Positions 1 through 10,609 of a stretch of 64,000 bases of DNA are shown here, one piece after another (position 1 is the stretch's first letter; each line of letters opens with the position of its first letter). This stretch comes from Albugo candida (Eukaryota; Oomycota; Peronosporomycetes; Albuginales; Albuginaceae), in contig CAJNAR010000003.1 in assembly GCA_905220665.1 (NCBI GenBank), forward strand, positions 62,001 through 126,000. The letters run 5' to 3'. The notes under the pieces were generated by a model. The model worked only from the letters and a program-made list of their open reading frames with translations. It ran no database searches and had not been told where the DNA came from. The position numbers were made by a program, and so were the translations under genes.

Positions 1-39
1 GGAATTTTTTCGTTGTCTTCCATTTCGAAAAGAGGCGGG

Positions 40-960
40 TGGAACGTAGGTAGCGTGCTGTTTAAACTTCAAAAGTAGACTTACTCCTACTTGAGCCACA
101 TAAGGTCCCTTGCAAATCAAAATAAACGTACCTGATATTTTTGTATTTAGAACTAATTCGAACGTAGTTCATGATAGTCAAGATCAATGCTGAATACACC
201 ATGCGTTACAGCAAAAGAATATGCTCCGGGTTCATCGAGGCGCACCAATGTGCGCAGCGAATCGGGGAAGCACTCAGCCGTGGTAATCGAACCAAACCAG
301 GTTGCAATATCTGCGCCGAGGATGAAAAGCAAGTAAACTGCTAGAAGCCATATGCGCAATATATTGATCACGTGGCTGGACTTAAGATTTTGGTGCATTA
401 GCAAATGCTAATGATCAGAATAGATCGCTGATACTCGGATACAAGGCAAGCTTGCTTGTCAAAAGAAAATGGATAAATCTGTAGTAATTACAGTTGTCCA
501 CAGCCTCCTTTGGGTACAGTTTTGAAAGTTTTTATCTCTTTTGAAAGTGACTACTTATACAGATACGCTCCAACATGTCGTCACCGACTGATTAATCAGA
601 TTGAGAAATTCGCCGCTCAGATCGTGTGCTTGGAAATTGCATACACCAAACGTTACGGATTTAAGAAGACAAGCTCATACTACGAGTCGAATATCCAAAT
701 GGGTTTCGCATATGATTGTAGCAGTGTTGCAAATAGAAGTAGCACAAATGAAGGAATGTTTGCATCGCTATTGTCATCATACCTGGTAAATAGAAAGCCC
801 AGGTAAAATATAAGGATTGCTTCACTTCGCTATAAATGGCCATATGATCCAACGAGTCGAAACCTGGTTTGGTCGTTGTGGTCATTCTACACTAAATTCA
901 GTAGAACCTACATGAAGAAATCAAACACCTCGATATTGCATTTTCCCCCTTCCTCCGAAT
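40..960 (-). pseudogene. Block H copy 1: relic of a small membrane protein gene
   Basis: Minus-strand coding remnants at 885-661 and 404-153 match, in order, the open copy at 18435-17965. They share the N-terminal PGMMTIA segment, a hydrophobic stretch, and a C-terminal part ending in LDYHEL. Here the two parts lie in different frames, so this copy is broken. A conserved splice-donor-like ATCAG/GTACG follows the last exon part at about 137, as in the other two copies, so the gene probably had a further exon to the left. I do not recognise the family. Confidence 0.5.
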
Positions 961-1890
961 ATGTGGAACAAAAAAGTGCAACAAGGAACCGTGAGCGCCT
1001 GTATCGTGTTTGAACAGCCAGTCTGATCATGGACTATGATCGAGTGTTCTCACGAGTGATTCCGTATAAAGAAAACTGATCATGAAAAGTCCTGTTTGGC
1101 TATCATCGTACGCCGTTTGTATCCGCATATAGAGTTCCACATATTATGGGAAACGGTAAAGAGCCTGTAATGTATACGCTGCACCAACCGAGGGACAAAT
1201 GGAAAAGCTTTAGATGCAAAGATCATTACGGCATGGATCGTTTGGACAAGTGCTTGGTCAGAACAAAAAAATGAAAATTTGGCATAGGAACTAGTTAGAT
1301 CTTGTACGCTTGCGACATACGGATGAGTGATTTGCAATCAACCGATTGCTGGATCAGATTTGGCGCGGGCCGGATATTTACACCACGTAGATGCCAATTA
1401 TGACGACAAAATCACTTTCTAGAAACTCTCGAGATATGGAAACGATTCTGGCGACAACAATTGGCATGACGCAATTTTCTACTAGAACAATCTTTGACAA
1501 AATCGGGTGATGAAGAAAAAGCCATCGACGAATTCAAGGGCAACCCACAACTGGTGCAATAATGCTTTTTCGGGTCGAATTTATGAAGGGGTCTTCCTAA
1601 ACTGCTCGCCAATACGTCGGTAATTGAGCATGTAGCGACATATATGATCGGGAATATGCGCTGAGCGACCGATAGGACCACGTTTGCTCTTCACACAGAG
1701 CCATTTATTCTCAGAATTATAGGTAAACGACCATGTGAATACCACCAAGGCCGCATCGCTACCTATGTACAATCACAACCAGAGAATGCATTCTGGGCGG
1801 GGAAGCCCCACCCCATTAAAGTTAACGACCTTCCTTTTCCAAATGTGAAATGATCTTTTAATGACTAAGTCTGGTCGCGACGTGTAGTAC
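960..1890 (-). pseudogene. Block I copy 1: decayed unknown gene
   Basis: Fragments on the minus strand (1772-1581 and 1681-1412, overlapping in two frames) match fragments at 19537-19138 and 46183-45890. Shared landmarks are a RSAH segment, a threonine/serine-rich TCSI-DVLA segment and, in copies 1 and 2, a H-Y-C-T-x-C pair. Frames change within each copy, so none is intact. The protein is not recognised. It may have carried a small metal-binding CxxC site, but two cysteines are too little to claim one. Confidence 0.4.
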
Positions 1891-2390
1891 GTGGTGTGCA
1901 CCGCAGTATCTCAATTTCTCTCACATCGTTATTTGTGCCACTCGCATCGTATAAGCAATACCGTTATGCGGGGAGATAGAAGCCATTGAGACCCAGCAAT
2001 AATTTTCGAGCACTCTTTATAAGAATGGCTACTAGATCGTTAGTTACAACCAGACCGTTCGAAGTGTGTTCTTTTCCTAAGGCTCAGTGGCTGTAAAAGC
2101 TGCAAACGGCATCATTCCGCTACTTTTGGCTGGAACACTTCTATATTTCTTTCATTTGCATGCCGAGAAGTTTGACCATCAAGCCCGCCCCTATCCAACG
2201 CTCTTTACTACAAACCCGAAGCGTTTTGCATCTGACGACGAGGATTGTGTGTGCTTTAACTTGACTTAACATGTGACAGCGAGACTGAATGATGTCTCTC
2301 AAATCGAATAACCATACAAAAAACGCTGATGTTTATTACGTCGATCAGAGCTCTATTCAGTGTTTCGCTTACTTTCTATTGTCTATGAAA
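1890..2390 (+). pseudogene. Block J copy 1: relic of a small secreted protein gene (JLN family)
   Basis: The plus strand at 1930-2060 is clearly homologous to 19550-19700 and 46430-46600. It is also homologous to the minus strand near 5499-5400 and 24290-24180, where it encodes an N-terminal hydrophobic leader with a CRQA-like motif. A downstream piece (2087-2269) includes TNPKRFASDD, shared with copy 2. Frames are interrupted. The relic converges on the secreted-family relic at 2995-2400. Confidence 0.4.
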
Positions 2391-2399
2391 ATGTTGTCT

Positions 2400-2995
2400 T
2401 GAAGAGATGGCAACAAGTACGCATGTGCTGTTTAGGCTATTCTGATAGCCTGTACATGAAGATCTATTCGTATTTTGTGGTCGTCACCTTCCATCCCGTG
2501 GAATGTGATATCCGCTGCATAACATTTTACGCCTTGATCTTTATGCGTCTTCATGATGTCTTGAACGATCTTTAATCCTATGAGTATACATCCTCGATTT
2601 AGTATACTGCAATGTACTGCTGATCCACACATTCAGATGCGTTCCTTCTGACTCCAGCGGGTCGTGTACGTCTATCACTCGAACACTGTCGTCAAGTCTT
2701 TTGTAAAATTCAGTGAAATGCTTCTGTATTTGAGATCTTGATATTCAAAAATGTAGCTCAGCCCTTAAACATGCAAGAATTTTGCAAACAATCCATCGAC
2801 TAGTGTACCTTTTAGCCTCAATGAAAACGAATTACTTTCTTCAACCAAATCACGCGAGCAAGTGTCATCAAAACAATTCGAATTCTGATCCATCACAAGG
2901 GTCAAGCCTTTTATTAAGACCGCAAACTGATGATGCGCAATAGATGATCCGAGCCCAAGAATAGGGTACGTTCACGTAAAAAGGCTCTGCTTTCT
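2400..2995 (-). pseudogene. A' copy 0: relic of a secreted pepsin-like-lobe protein
   Basis: On the minus strand the leader region near 2970 still reads as a shifted version of the family start (PYSWAR for PILGLG). At about 2505-2440 the diagnostic strand is kept as KIRIDLHVQAIRI, followed by a stop. Frameshifts separate the two parts and much of the middle is missing. It sits head-to-head with the intact gene at 3729, as the relics at 20.1-20.7 kb and 47.7-48.8 kb do with theirs. Confidence 0.6.
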
Positions 2996-3728
2996 TATCC
3001 GTGAAATTCGAATTATAAAATATTCCTAGGTTAACTCCTCTGTGTAATTGGGCCATGGAGGTCTACCGTAGCCAGCAAATGTCTAAAGAATTTGTACTTT
3101 GTAATATGGAAGCGCACCTATCGGGTTAAAGTGAAACAAAATGAGACAAAAAACGTGCGCTGACTGCAACATGCGTTGCGTATTTACGCGGATAATAAGA
3201 ATGCATGCGTTGCTTAATTCAACCTTATATTGTAGGAGAACAGGAAAGTAGAACGGCAATCAGATATATCTTTTACTGGAGCAACTTACTCTGATCTTAA
3301 GTGCGTTATCGCGGATACGTCGAGGTACAATTTCCACTTCGTGATGCAAAGCATTTTTGCAGGTACGGTAGCGCACATTGTTCATTCGAACTTGGCAATG
3401 CCACGCTTCTATCATTGCGCATAAACGTACGCCTTCTTTGAACTTTCTTTAAGGCAACGCTACGCTTCTATGATTGCGCATAAACGTACGCCTTCGTTGA
3501 ACTTTCTATGGCAACACATCCTGAATCGCACCTTCGTCTCGCATTAACCCGATCGTGCGCTTCCAAATCTTCAAAGTAAGAAATATATGTATCCGCAAAG
3601 TTGGCTACTCGAGAAAAAAATCATTCTTTCCGCTGGCTGCAGTTGTCCTCAATGGCCCCAAATGAGCGGTGGAAATACGTTCATTTTTCAAAATACGACT
3701 TGCAGAACAAAAGATGAGAGCTTCTCCT
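2996..3728 (+). promoter_or_regulatory. Divergent intergenic region of A'0/A1, with a core promoter at 3679-3694
   Basis: This interval is shared with the regions upstream of 10610, 22402 and 49469. The 16 bases at 3679-3694 (GTTCATTTTTCAAAAT) resemble the oomycete Inr-FPR consensus GCTCATTYYNCAWTTT and end 34 nt before the ATG at 3729. Matching sites lie 32-35 nt before the start codons of the three other A copies. Conservation of both position and sequence supports a real transcription start region. No gene is seen in the interval. Confidence 0.65.
3394..3511. repeat. 59-bp tandem duplication in the A1 promoter
   Basis: Two near-identical 59-bp copies start at 3394 and 3453. Each contains a CGCTTCTAT-ATTGCGCATAAACG core and ends with GAACTTTCT. 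The A2 and A6 upstream regions carry only one copy of the same sequence, so the duplication is specific to this copy. It lies about 220-335 nt upstream of the start codon. Confidence 0.8.
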
Positions 3729-4673
3729 ATGAAAGCGTACGCCCTTCTCGGGATCGGATTATTTCTCATGCATCATCAACTTGTGGCCAGTTCAAGAGGC
3801 TTGCTCGTACTTATCGATCCGGAATTGAGGTTCTCTGATGACACGAAGTTTTCCGATTCGGTTCATGACAACGTTATGTACACTTTAAGTGTCGAAACTC
3901 CATGTAGCACACAAGATTCGACGCATGCTGTCGAGCAGGATCTTTTGAAAGATGCATGGACGGCTGCTAAGTCAGTAGTGAACCGCTATTGGTCTTATCC
4001 ATGTAACTCGATAAGTCAGACTTATCCAAGCATGTCAAATAATTTTTCCGTACCTCTTCTACAAGACCCGACACCAATCCCGACAACGATCGGTGGAAAT
4101 GTATACACGATTGGCTGGCGTTTGGCGGGAACGTCACTGAAATATTGGATCAACAGTAAAATGCTGTACGCTGATAAGGGGAAACTGTACACCAGTGTTC
4201 AAACTTATCTAACACAAAATCAAGGATTGTATTTTCTCACGTGGACGAAGACTGAGAATTATCGGATCAACTACGGACATGAGAAAGTCTCAGAAGCTTC
4301 AGGAGTATGTCTCCTCAAAGGGTATTTCAAGGCAAATGTGCATCTATTTGGAGAAACGCATACAGACCAGGAAATACGAATTGATTTTGATGTCGAAGCT
4401 ATCAAAATCCCCGGATCAATCTTTAGAGTTATGGAAAACCAGCTCCAATCCATGACCTTGGAGATTTCCAAAATTGAAGACAAAGTCGTAACTCTGCGCT
4501 TCATCGAAAATGAAAACGACAAGTGTGTTGCCATTGAGAGATCCAAAGACGAAACATGGGTACTGGGTAGTACAATTCTAAGAGCTCACTCCATTATCAT
4601 GCATAATACGGGCAGCAACATCATTTATCACTTCCTTCCACCCCGTCAAATTCAGAAAGAAACCTCGCAATAG
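3729..4673 (+). CDS. A1: secreted protein with a degenerate pepsin-like C-terminal lobe
   Basis: An uninterrupted 314-residue protein. I chose the ATG at 3729 because the MK(A/T)YA leader is the conserved start in all paralogues; an in-frame ATG at 3714 is also possible. Residues 1-21 form a signal peptide ending near QLVAS, and there is no other membrane segment. The middle carries a Y-T-I-x-W-R-L/LxG(T/S)xLKxWI segment. Residues 219-228 (DFDVEAIKIP) match, in length and position, the D-T-G-T-S...P strand of A1 aspartic peptidases. C266 and ETWVLG at 275-280 followed by a hydrophobic strand match the pepsin Cys and W-I-L-G-D-x-F-L strand. Compared with A2 the copy lacks about 45 residues, including the first lobe cysteine. 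No RxLR or CHxC motif is seen. The fold is inferred; secretion is well supported. Its 3' end faces a minus-strand JLN gene. Confidence 0.85.
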   Translation: MKAYALLGIGLFLMHHQLVASSRGLLVLIDPELRFSDDTKFSDSVHDNVMYTLSVETPCSTQDSTHAVEQDLLKDAWTAAKSVVNRYWSYPCNSISQTYPSMSNNFSVPLLQDPTPIPTTIGGNVYTIGWRLAGTSLKYWINSKMLYADKGKLYTSVQTYLTQNQGLYFLTWTKTENYRINYGHEKVSEASGVCLLKGYFKANVHLFGETHTDQEIRIDFDVEAIKIPGSIFRVMENQLQSMTLEISKIEDKVVTLRFIENENDKCVAIERSKDETWVLGSTILRAHSIIMHNTGSNIIYHFLPPRQIQKETSQ

Positions 4674-4674
4674 G

Positions 4675-5499
4675 TCAACGGATAAGATAAATACATACTA
4701 TCCTTTGCAATTTTGATTCCGGTGCTGTTCTGTTCTCGAACGAAAAAGACAACTCGCGACATACGCCCACCATTTGAGCTTTTAAGCATATCGAAGTACT
4801 CGCATCGATAAAAGCGGTGACTGCGACACCAATATTAACTGCTGACACAAACCAAGCGATAGAGGGAGATGAGCCATCCGGCCCGCGTAGCTTTGGTGTC
4901 ATGGTTAGCGTGGAATATTCGCGTTTGTAGGATAATAGAAAATGTTGCATTAACGAAATCAGATGCTTTGTTGGAGATTACTCCACAACCAGTCACCTGT
5001 CATCAAACTAAACACACGATACCCAGATTCGAGGTAAGCTGGGCTGCAAACTGACGATGAGCACACTAATAAATATCACGGCTTTTGTTAACAAACGAAA
5101 CCTGCGACCTACTCTCAGCAGCCCAATCTATGAATAGGAAAGGATATCGCAATCTGTTTCGACCAGAATCATCACCGATGATTGCACTGATAAAATTTCT
5201 TGATGTATGGTGTAAGACGCAGCGTTGTGTCTTTCTGTAAAAATCTATGTGACTGGCGATACTCAGCAGATAGTTTAGTCACGTGAGAATATGATCTCAT
5301 GGTCATATTGAATTACAGTAAGCAGCACCCTATTGTTCGTTTGGATTTCTACACTATCTATTATCGATGCCAAAATGTAAGGGTTGGAGAAAAGGATACA
5401 AGTATCCAGCTGGCCTTTATCTCTCGCTTGACGGTAGTGTGAATACGTTGCGAGTGACAGAAGGAAGGTTGCAAAAACAATAGACAGCACGCTGCGCAT
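4675..5499 (-). CDS. JLN copy (L1/N1): small secreted/membrane protein, possibly two exons or a relic
   Basis: The minus strand at 5499-5275 is an open 74-residue frame that starts with ATG and has a strong leader (MRSVLSIVFATFLLSLATYS). Homologues are at 24.3 kb (minus) and at 1.9, 19.5 and 46.4 kb (plus). A second conserved coding stretch at 4950-4675 has the landmarks TMTPKLR, SSPSIAWFVSAV-IG and QMVGVC; it recurs at 23790-23560, 11930-11700 and 47500-47740. The order is the same each time, so the two parts may be one gene with an intron or decayed spacer at 4951-5274. It converges on A1. Function unknown. Confidence 0.4.
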
Positions 5500-5889
5500 C
5501 TCGTGGACCTTCTCACATCGCCAACTGACTTCCTTTATAAAAAGATTACTTTCAGTTGAAACGAAACTCATTATCTTTTACACAATGTGGCTCTCCCGCT
5601 CACACTGTAAGGAATATGATCAGATTCTGTGTCGCTTTACTACGGACCAGTCAAAACTAAATTAAAAGTTGATATAAAATTGCGTTCACATACGACATGA
5701 GCTCCATCTTGTGCTCAGTTTCATAAAGAATATATCAAAAGCGGTAATAACGACTTTTACCCGTGAATTTACACCACCGACTTGACTGAAGCTGAGTTTT
5801 CACGCAGTCGAGTGCTGTTTGCTCACAGAATTCAACTACGTAGACCATATTCAATCTTAGGCTTCGATGCTAACGCCCATCTCTATGCA
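5500..5889. other. No gene seen
   Basis: This stretch matches parts of 24.3-24.8 kb (for example the GTGGCTxCC and AGACCAT-TTCAA segments) and flanks the dehydrogenase relic. No reading frame is conserved between copies. Confidence 0.4.
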
Positions 5890-6640
5890 GAAATTTGCGT
5901 GATTTCTGCTTGAGCGCTTCCGGCATACAACATGCTTATCACGATAAGGATAGGAATTAATTCCATGGGATTACTTGCTATACTTTCGGCAGTACACGAA
6001 GATTTCATCCAAGCCATACATCGCCGCATTACTGTCCATGTCGAGCGACATGCATCAAAGGACAGGAACGAATATCTCTTGGATGCAAGCAATATTGTGC
6101 ACGCTGACGTTAATCAATATTGTAGGCCTGACAAAGTTACCATTTCGATCCATTTCCACACAAATGTGGCTTCCGTCCAATGCGCATTCGGGTCCATCAC
6201 TGATAGCGTCTACTTTTATATAAGCGGACCGATATGCGCTCCAACTTGTGCTCCTCCGTCTACCTAAGGGCTTTTTGTGATTCCCATTTCGTCCACCCTA
6301 AAAAACAGATTGGTACAGAAGGACCTGAAGAGAACTCATGTACCAGGAATTTGACTTTCCAACAAAAATATTAACAGAGATAACCATGCATCGTTGAACC
6401 ATTCCTCCAAAAAATTCCCCAATCATCGCGCTGATGGCAAGAGTTTGTCATGATCCGGAAGAGTGACAACGTGATTTTTGGACCTGGGATTAGCTTGATC
6501 CGATTACCATTCGCACTACCTCGCGCATGAATATGCTCTCCAGCTTCATTTCCTCCAACAGCCAATATGGATTTGATATCGACTGAACTAAAGCTCCATC
6601 TATGAACAAATGAGGCGCGTTTCTACTGAATAAAGTGGAA
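5890..6640 (-). pseudogene. C1: methylmalonate-semialdehyde dehydrogenase relic, internally deleted
   Basis: Reading the minus strand from 6625, an exon piece LFIDGALVQS (family LFINGxFV) jumps directly into GGNEAGEHIHARG. A large internal deletion has therefore removed the region between the N-terminus and the second half. The catalytic-cysteine segment survives as QRCMVIS near 6370, and antisense traces of the later exon run to about 5890. Frameshifts are frequent. It is one of four copies of this gene in the window; the fullest is at 40976-42700. Confidence 0.75.
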
Positions 6641-7020
6641 GTTGGACGTTTTAAAATCATCTGACAATGCCTCATCATGGAGAAGGAAACCTTCGGAATC
6701 CGCCCAGGAGAAATCTCAATAAGCGCATTTGAAGTTGCACTTTGCAATTCTTCGTTGAAGTTCGAAAGCATGTCAAATATCGAGGATACCGGTACACATG
6801 CGATATAGAATCCGTTTCGAGAAGAGGAACTGCCAAAGAAAATGCGCTTATGCGCAAACGTTGCTGCAACTCTCCATTCATGACAGACCAGTCTAATCGG
6901 ATTGTGGGTCATTCGGACCATTTGACTAAGGATATACCAATGTCAATCTGGACCGTCGGAATGGAGGGCAGAGAGGGTAGCAATGAACCGTAGCAATCTC
7001 TTACTCCAATTACTCCAATT
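6640..7020 (+). pseudogene. M1: relic of an unknown gene divergent from the dehydrogenase
   Basis: Homologous to 12660-13000, 26400-26640 and, inverted, 40790-40450. Shared marks are an ACATGCGAT...TTCGAGAAGAGG segment, a KDQCDVSA-like segment (decayed here) and TGGGTCATTCGGACCATTT. In copy 2 the frame is open for 118 residues. No family is recognised. Confidence 0.35.
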
Positions 7021-7960
7021 AAACGATTCCATTTAGATTATTACTTTAACAATTGCGTAATCAATTGACCACGGAGTCGCCGTACTCTTACTGGATGTAT
7101 TCGTAAAAGTGAATGATATGCGCTGTCACAAATTCTTTCACATGTACCAGCAGAGTACAGAATCAATGGTTAGCAGTATCGCGTAGAGATCCATTTTGTT
7201 CACAGCGGCATGGATGCAAAGTTGCTGATAATGCGTTTGGAATGAGATGTTAAAGTCAAGTGAGAACTGGATATCGCGCTATATCAAATCGCTCGATAAT
7301 ACAAGTGGGCGAGAAGCCTGAAGAGGACGATGTGTACGTCCTCATTGAGGCCCACCCTAATCAGTCTACTCAGTTCTAGTGTGGGGAACTCTGAGCGATC
7401 CAACGATATTGAAAAGGATGCAATTCATTTCTCGTATACTGGAAGCTTGACAATATCTCCTTGTACTGGTGGTGTTTCATATATGGTATATCCGAATCTA
7501 TGCGAGGCTCATGGAAGGATTTAGCAAAATTGACCAGGAAAACCTCGTTCTACGCAAAGAAGGGAACAATGCTCGACCCTTTTATCCGTTGGGAAATCAT
7601 AATGTCAACGTTTTTGCCGGAAAGTGTCCGTGACAGCTTCATCGAGTCGGTACTTGTAAAGATCAGCTGAGAGAACTGGGTATGATGGATGACAGCTTCA
7701 ACGAATGGTCTATCCTCTCTATTTACTACCGGCTACAAAGGCTTACTGCGCATTCCATGGAACTCGGTCGTTCGATACTAGTCACCTTATAGAATAGCTG
7801 TGGGGCACTTCCAGGATACGACCCGATGCATCTTGATACAGAGAGTCTGGTGCTCTAAAATGCTTTAGTTAGAGACTGAAGAAAGCTACTCATAATACGG
7901 TAAGAAGTTTGAAAAAGGAGTACAATGGCCATCGTCACGCGACGTTCCTCAAAAGCTCTT
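7020..7960 (+). pseudogene. D1: relic of an unknown gene
   Basis: Matches 13060-13960, 26640-27560 and, inverted, 40430-39440. The clearest shared coding stretch reads FSYTGSLT...VSYMVYPNLC here and FSYTGGLT...LYMVYPRPC in copy 2. A second stretch, at 7461-7670, is in another frame. All copies carry stops or frameshifts. I do not recognise the protein, and part of the similarity may be non-coding. Confidence 0.4.
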
Positions 7961-8049
7961 TGCGTGAAATAAGATACCTGTGCTCAATCGGAACATAGTG
8001 GGAAGGCAGTAGAATCACGTTGAAATACGAGTAAAGTAGAGAAGTTTTG

Positions 8050-9000
8050 CTGATCTAGCATGAGCTATTTCCATCTGTCAACAAGCCGACCCACTCGTTG
8101 ATTCTCACTCAATCAACTCTTTCAACCCGTCCAACAATGGGAGAAAATAGCAGGTAAGCTTCACTTAAGGAACACATTTTGTATTTGTGAATCTTTCAAC
8201 AAATCTACGAGTTGATTCGATCAAGTTCAGCAACCATGCGTTTACGACGTGAAGAGGACCTGGGGTTCACGGATCGTTTTTATACTGAATATATGAATGA
8301 AGGGCTGGTCGGAGATCTGCAGCAAGGTGTTAGTTCTTCAGATCTAGCGGATATGATGTTTGAGTCGGATAAACAGCTTCAAAACTTACCCTCTGAAGGA
8401 GATTTGACACCTTGAAGATGTACTTCGTGGCCGGATGTGGGGACTATTATTAGTCATGCTGTCTCAGTTGCTAGTTAGTAGGATGGAATGCTGTGTGACG
8501 TATTAACCTCAAATATCATGATGATACAGCCGTGGTCTTATAAAGAAGTCAGTGATGAATACACCAAACTATGTCGAGCCAAGCTCGAGCCAATGTCGAC
8601 AATTGTGTGAGAATGAAATATCGAAACGTTGAGAACCTTTGACTTATTGATAGTTTGACGTATCCTAATCTCAAAGCAGAGTCAGCAACAAGATGCTCCA
8701 GCAAAATCATCCGGTAACTTCTTTGACTGTCTGAAGAAAGAGACCAAATCCAGAAAAGAGTCTTATGACGGCAAAGTTTTTCCCAAAGCAGGTGCATCAA
8801 TTAGTATTCCCGCATAGAATTCGTGCTTGTGACCCGATTTTAAGAGACTGGAAGGACATGACAGCTTATTCTTCATTAGATTTCAACGGACTCCGTGTTC
8901 ATCGACTTCTTGAAGAACAACAGTACCATAATTATTATTGCTTATGTCGTGCTAGCCACGACATTCTTCACCCCATCTTCGTCTACATCCTCTGAATTTC
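8050..9000 (+). pseudogene. E1: relic of an unknown membrane protein gene
   Basis: The frame 8212-8415 (RLRREEDLGF...LADMMFESDKQ) matches the start of the fuller copy at 14341-14851. It then hits a stop where copy 2 continues into its membrane segment. Later pieces, such as the HNMVRK/LTKQSQ region and the part near 8765, survive in shifted frames. Function unknown. Confidence 0.5.
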
Positions 9001-9009
9001 ACAAAGCAA

Positions 9010-9876
9010 ATGGTACAGCCTCGTGGAAAGCTCTGATGCGCCTTTTGGAATAAAACTTGAGTCGAAGTATTGCGATTAGTTTGTGTACAAGTCTAAACAA
9101 AAGTATGCCTTCGTGTATAGTGACCGACCCAGCTAAAAGTAGTGATAGGCTCCACGGTAGCCGCTATGCTCAAATCAATCCAATGAGCAGAACAATGCTG
9201 CGCTGGGTACCTAATCGTGGATTTGATGTTAGCGCGATCTATGAGTCTCATCTTACGTAAGTATGGAAGAATGCCAGCGCAAATACGATATGTTTTTGAA
9301 TTTGCAAAGCGCGTTGCCCTTGACGTCGAACGTGCAGGTTTACATTAAGCGTCTCAGTTAATCTCAGCGCTTGGTAGCTATTTCGCGATAGAAAATAAGA
9401 TGAAGTGAAATGCAATGTGTTTGGGCAAAAGTTTGGCTGGTACTCTCACGAAAGCTTTACTTACATCCTTGTAGGATGGACCTGAAGTCTAACGTGCCAC
9501 ATGAACTCGACTCGGAAAAGGCTTCGATCTTCAGCTAAACACCGCATGTGGCAAAATGATTCTTGTTCTTGACGCGGTATACAGAAATGCATTGGTCATG
9601 AAAAGAGTGTAAGGTCAAGAAGAAGCTTGGTAGACACTTTTTTCACATACAACCGATCGCTTGATTCGATCGTCAAACTGTGATTATGTTATAAATTACT
9701 CAATCGAATCACAATTGTTCATTTCCTAGATCTTGCTGAAGACAGGACGATCAGTTAAATAGTAACGTTTGGCAGCACTTACTTCGCATCTTCTTCTACT
9801 CAGTAATTAACTCATGTGTACACGTCATTCACCAGTCTCACTTTATATAATAAGCGGCATCGTCACTATAGCGCAT
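9010..9876 (+). repeat. Block F copy 1, ending at a recombination junction
   Basis: Similar to 15110-15850, 28700-29330 and, inverted, 38400-37600. Shared marks are a GACCGACCCAGCT segment, TCAATCC-ATGAGCAGAACAATGCTGCG and the AAGCGGCAT-ATCACT segment near 9855. No convincing protein is conserved. At about 9876 the similarity to the other F copies stops, and the sequence switches to the upstream region of an A gene instead of a G gene. Confidence 0.55.
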
Positions 9877-10609
9877 GTTACTTAAAACCAGCAACTTTGG
9901 TGGCCCTGCAAGAATTGCTAAGGCTTGGCCCAAACATAAATTACACGGAAAACAAGCTTTTGGCAACAAAGAGCATGCTCTAAGCTTCCCCTCACAAGTC
10001 TCGGATTTGTATTATCCCAACTCTTCATGGAGCAGTAGCGTTGCAAAGTCGTCTGAATTCTGGCATTTTACTACTTCTTATTGCAGATTATAACCCCGCA
10101 TGCTTTGGTAAATTCGACCTAATATTCTAGAACAGTAGAGTATAACTGCAATTTCAATAACGACTATGTTTACTCTCATCGGTTTGAATTGACCCACATT
10201 CGTTTGTCTTTTACAGCAGCGATGTACTATGATATTAGATGCGCCATCGCGCATACGTGAAGGAACTTATTTGTAAAACGAAAGGCAAGTTTTACTTCAT
10301 GAATTAAAGCATTTCTGCAGGTACGGTAGTGCACATTGTTATTCGAACTTCTATAATCGCGCATAAACCTACGCCTTCTTTGAACTTTCTGTGGCAACGC
10401 ATCCTATATTGCACCTTTCGTCTCGCTTTGATCTGGTCGTGCGCTTCCATTTTTACAAAGTACGAATTCTATATCATCAAAGTTGACTACTTGAGACAAC
10501 AATCACTCTTTTTCTGCTGGCTGCAGTTGACCTCAATGGCTCGATCGAGCGGTGGAGATTCGTTCCTTTTTCACTTCGACTCGGACGACAAAGGATAAGA
10601 GCTTCTCCT
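9877..10609 (+). promoter_or_regulatory. A2 upstream region with a core promoter at 10562-10577
   Basis: From about 10090 on, this matches 48940-49468 upstream of A6, including TGCGCCATCGCGCATACGTGAAG. The core site at 10562-10577 reads GTTCCTTTTTCACTTC, so the Inr has changed from CATTTTT to CCTTTTT relative to the other A genes. It ends 32 nt before the start codon. A 72-residue open frame at 9875-10093 has no homologue in the window and is probably chance. Confidence 0.55.

Noticed and set aside
3669..3728. N-terminal extension of A1 from a GTG codon
   Set aside because: The extension runs through the Inr site and would hide the signal peptide. All paralogues start at the MK(A/T)YA methionine.
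4271..4546. Minus-strand 91-residue open frame inside A1
   Set aside because: Antisense shadow of a conserved coding region, with no conservation of its own.
3714..4673. RxLR or CHxC effector motif in the secreted family
   Set aside because: None was found downstream of the signal peptides of A1, A2, A6, G2 or G5.
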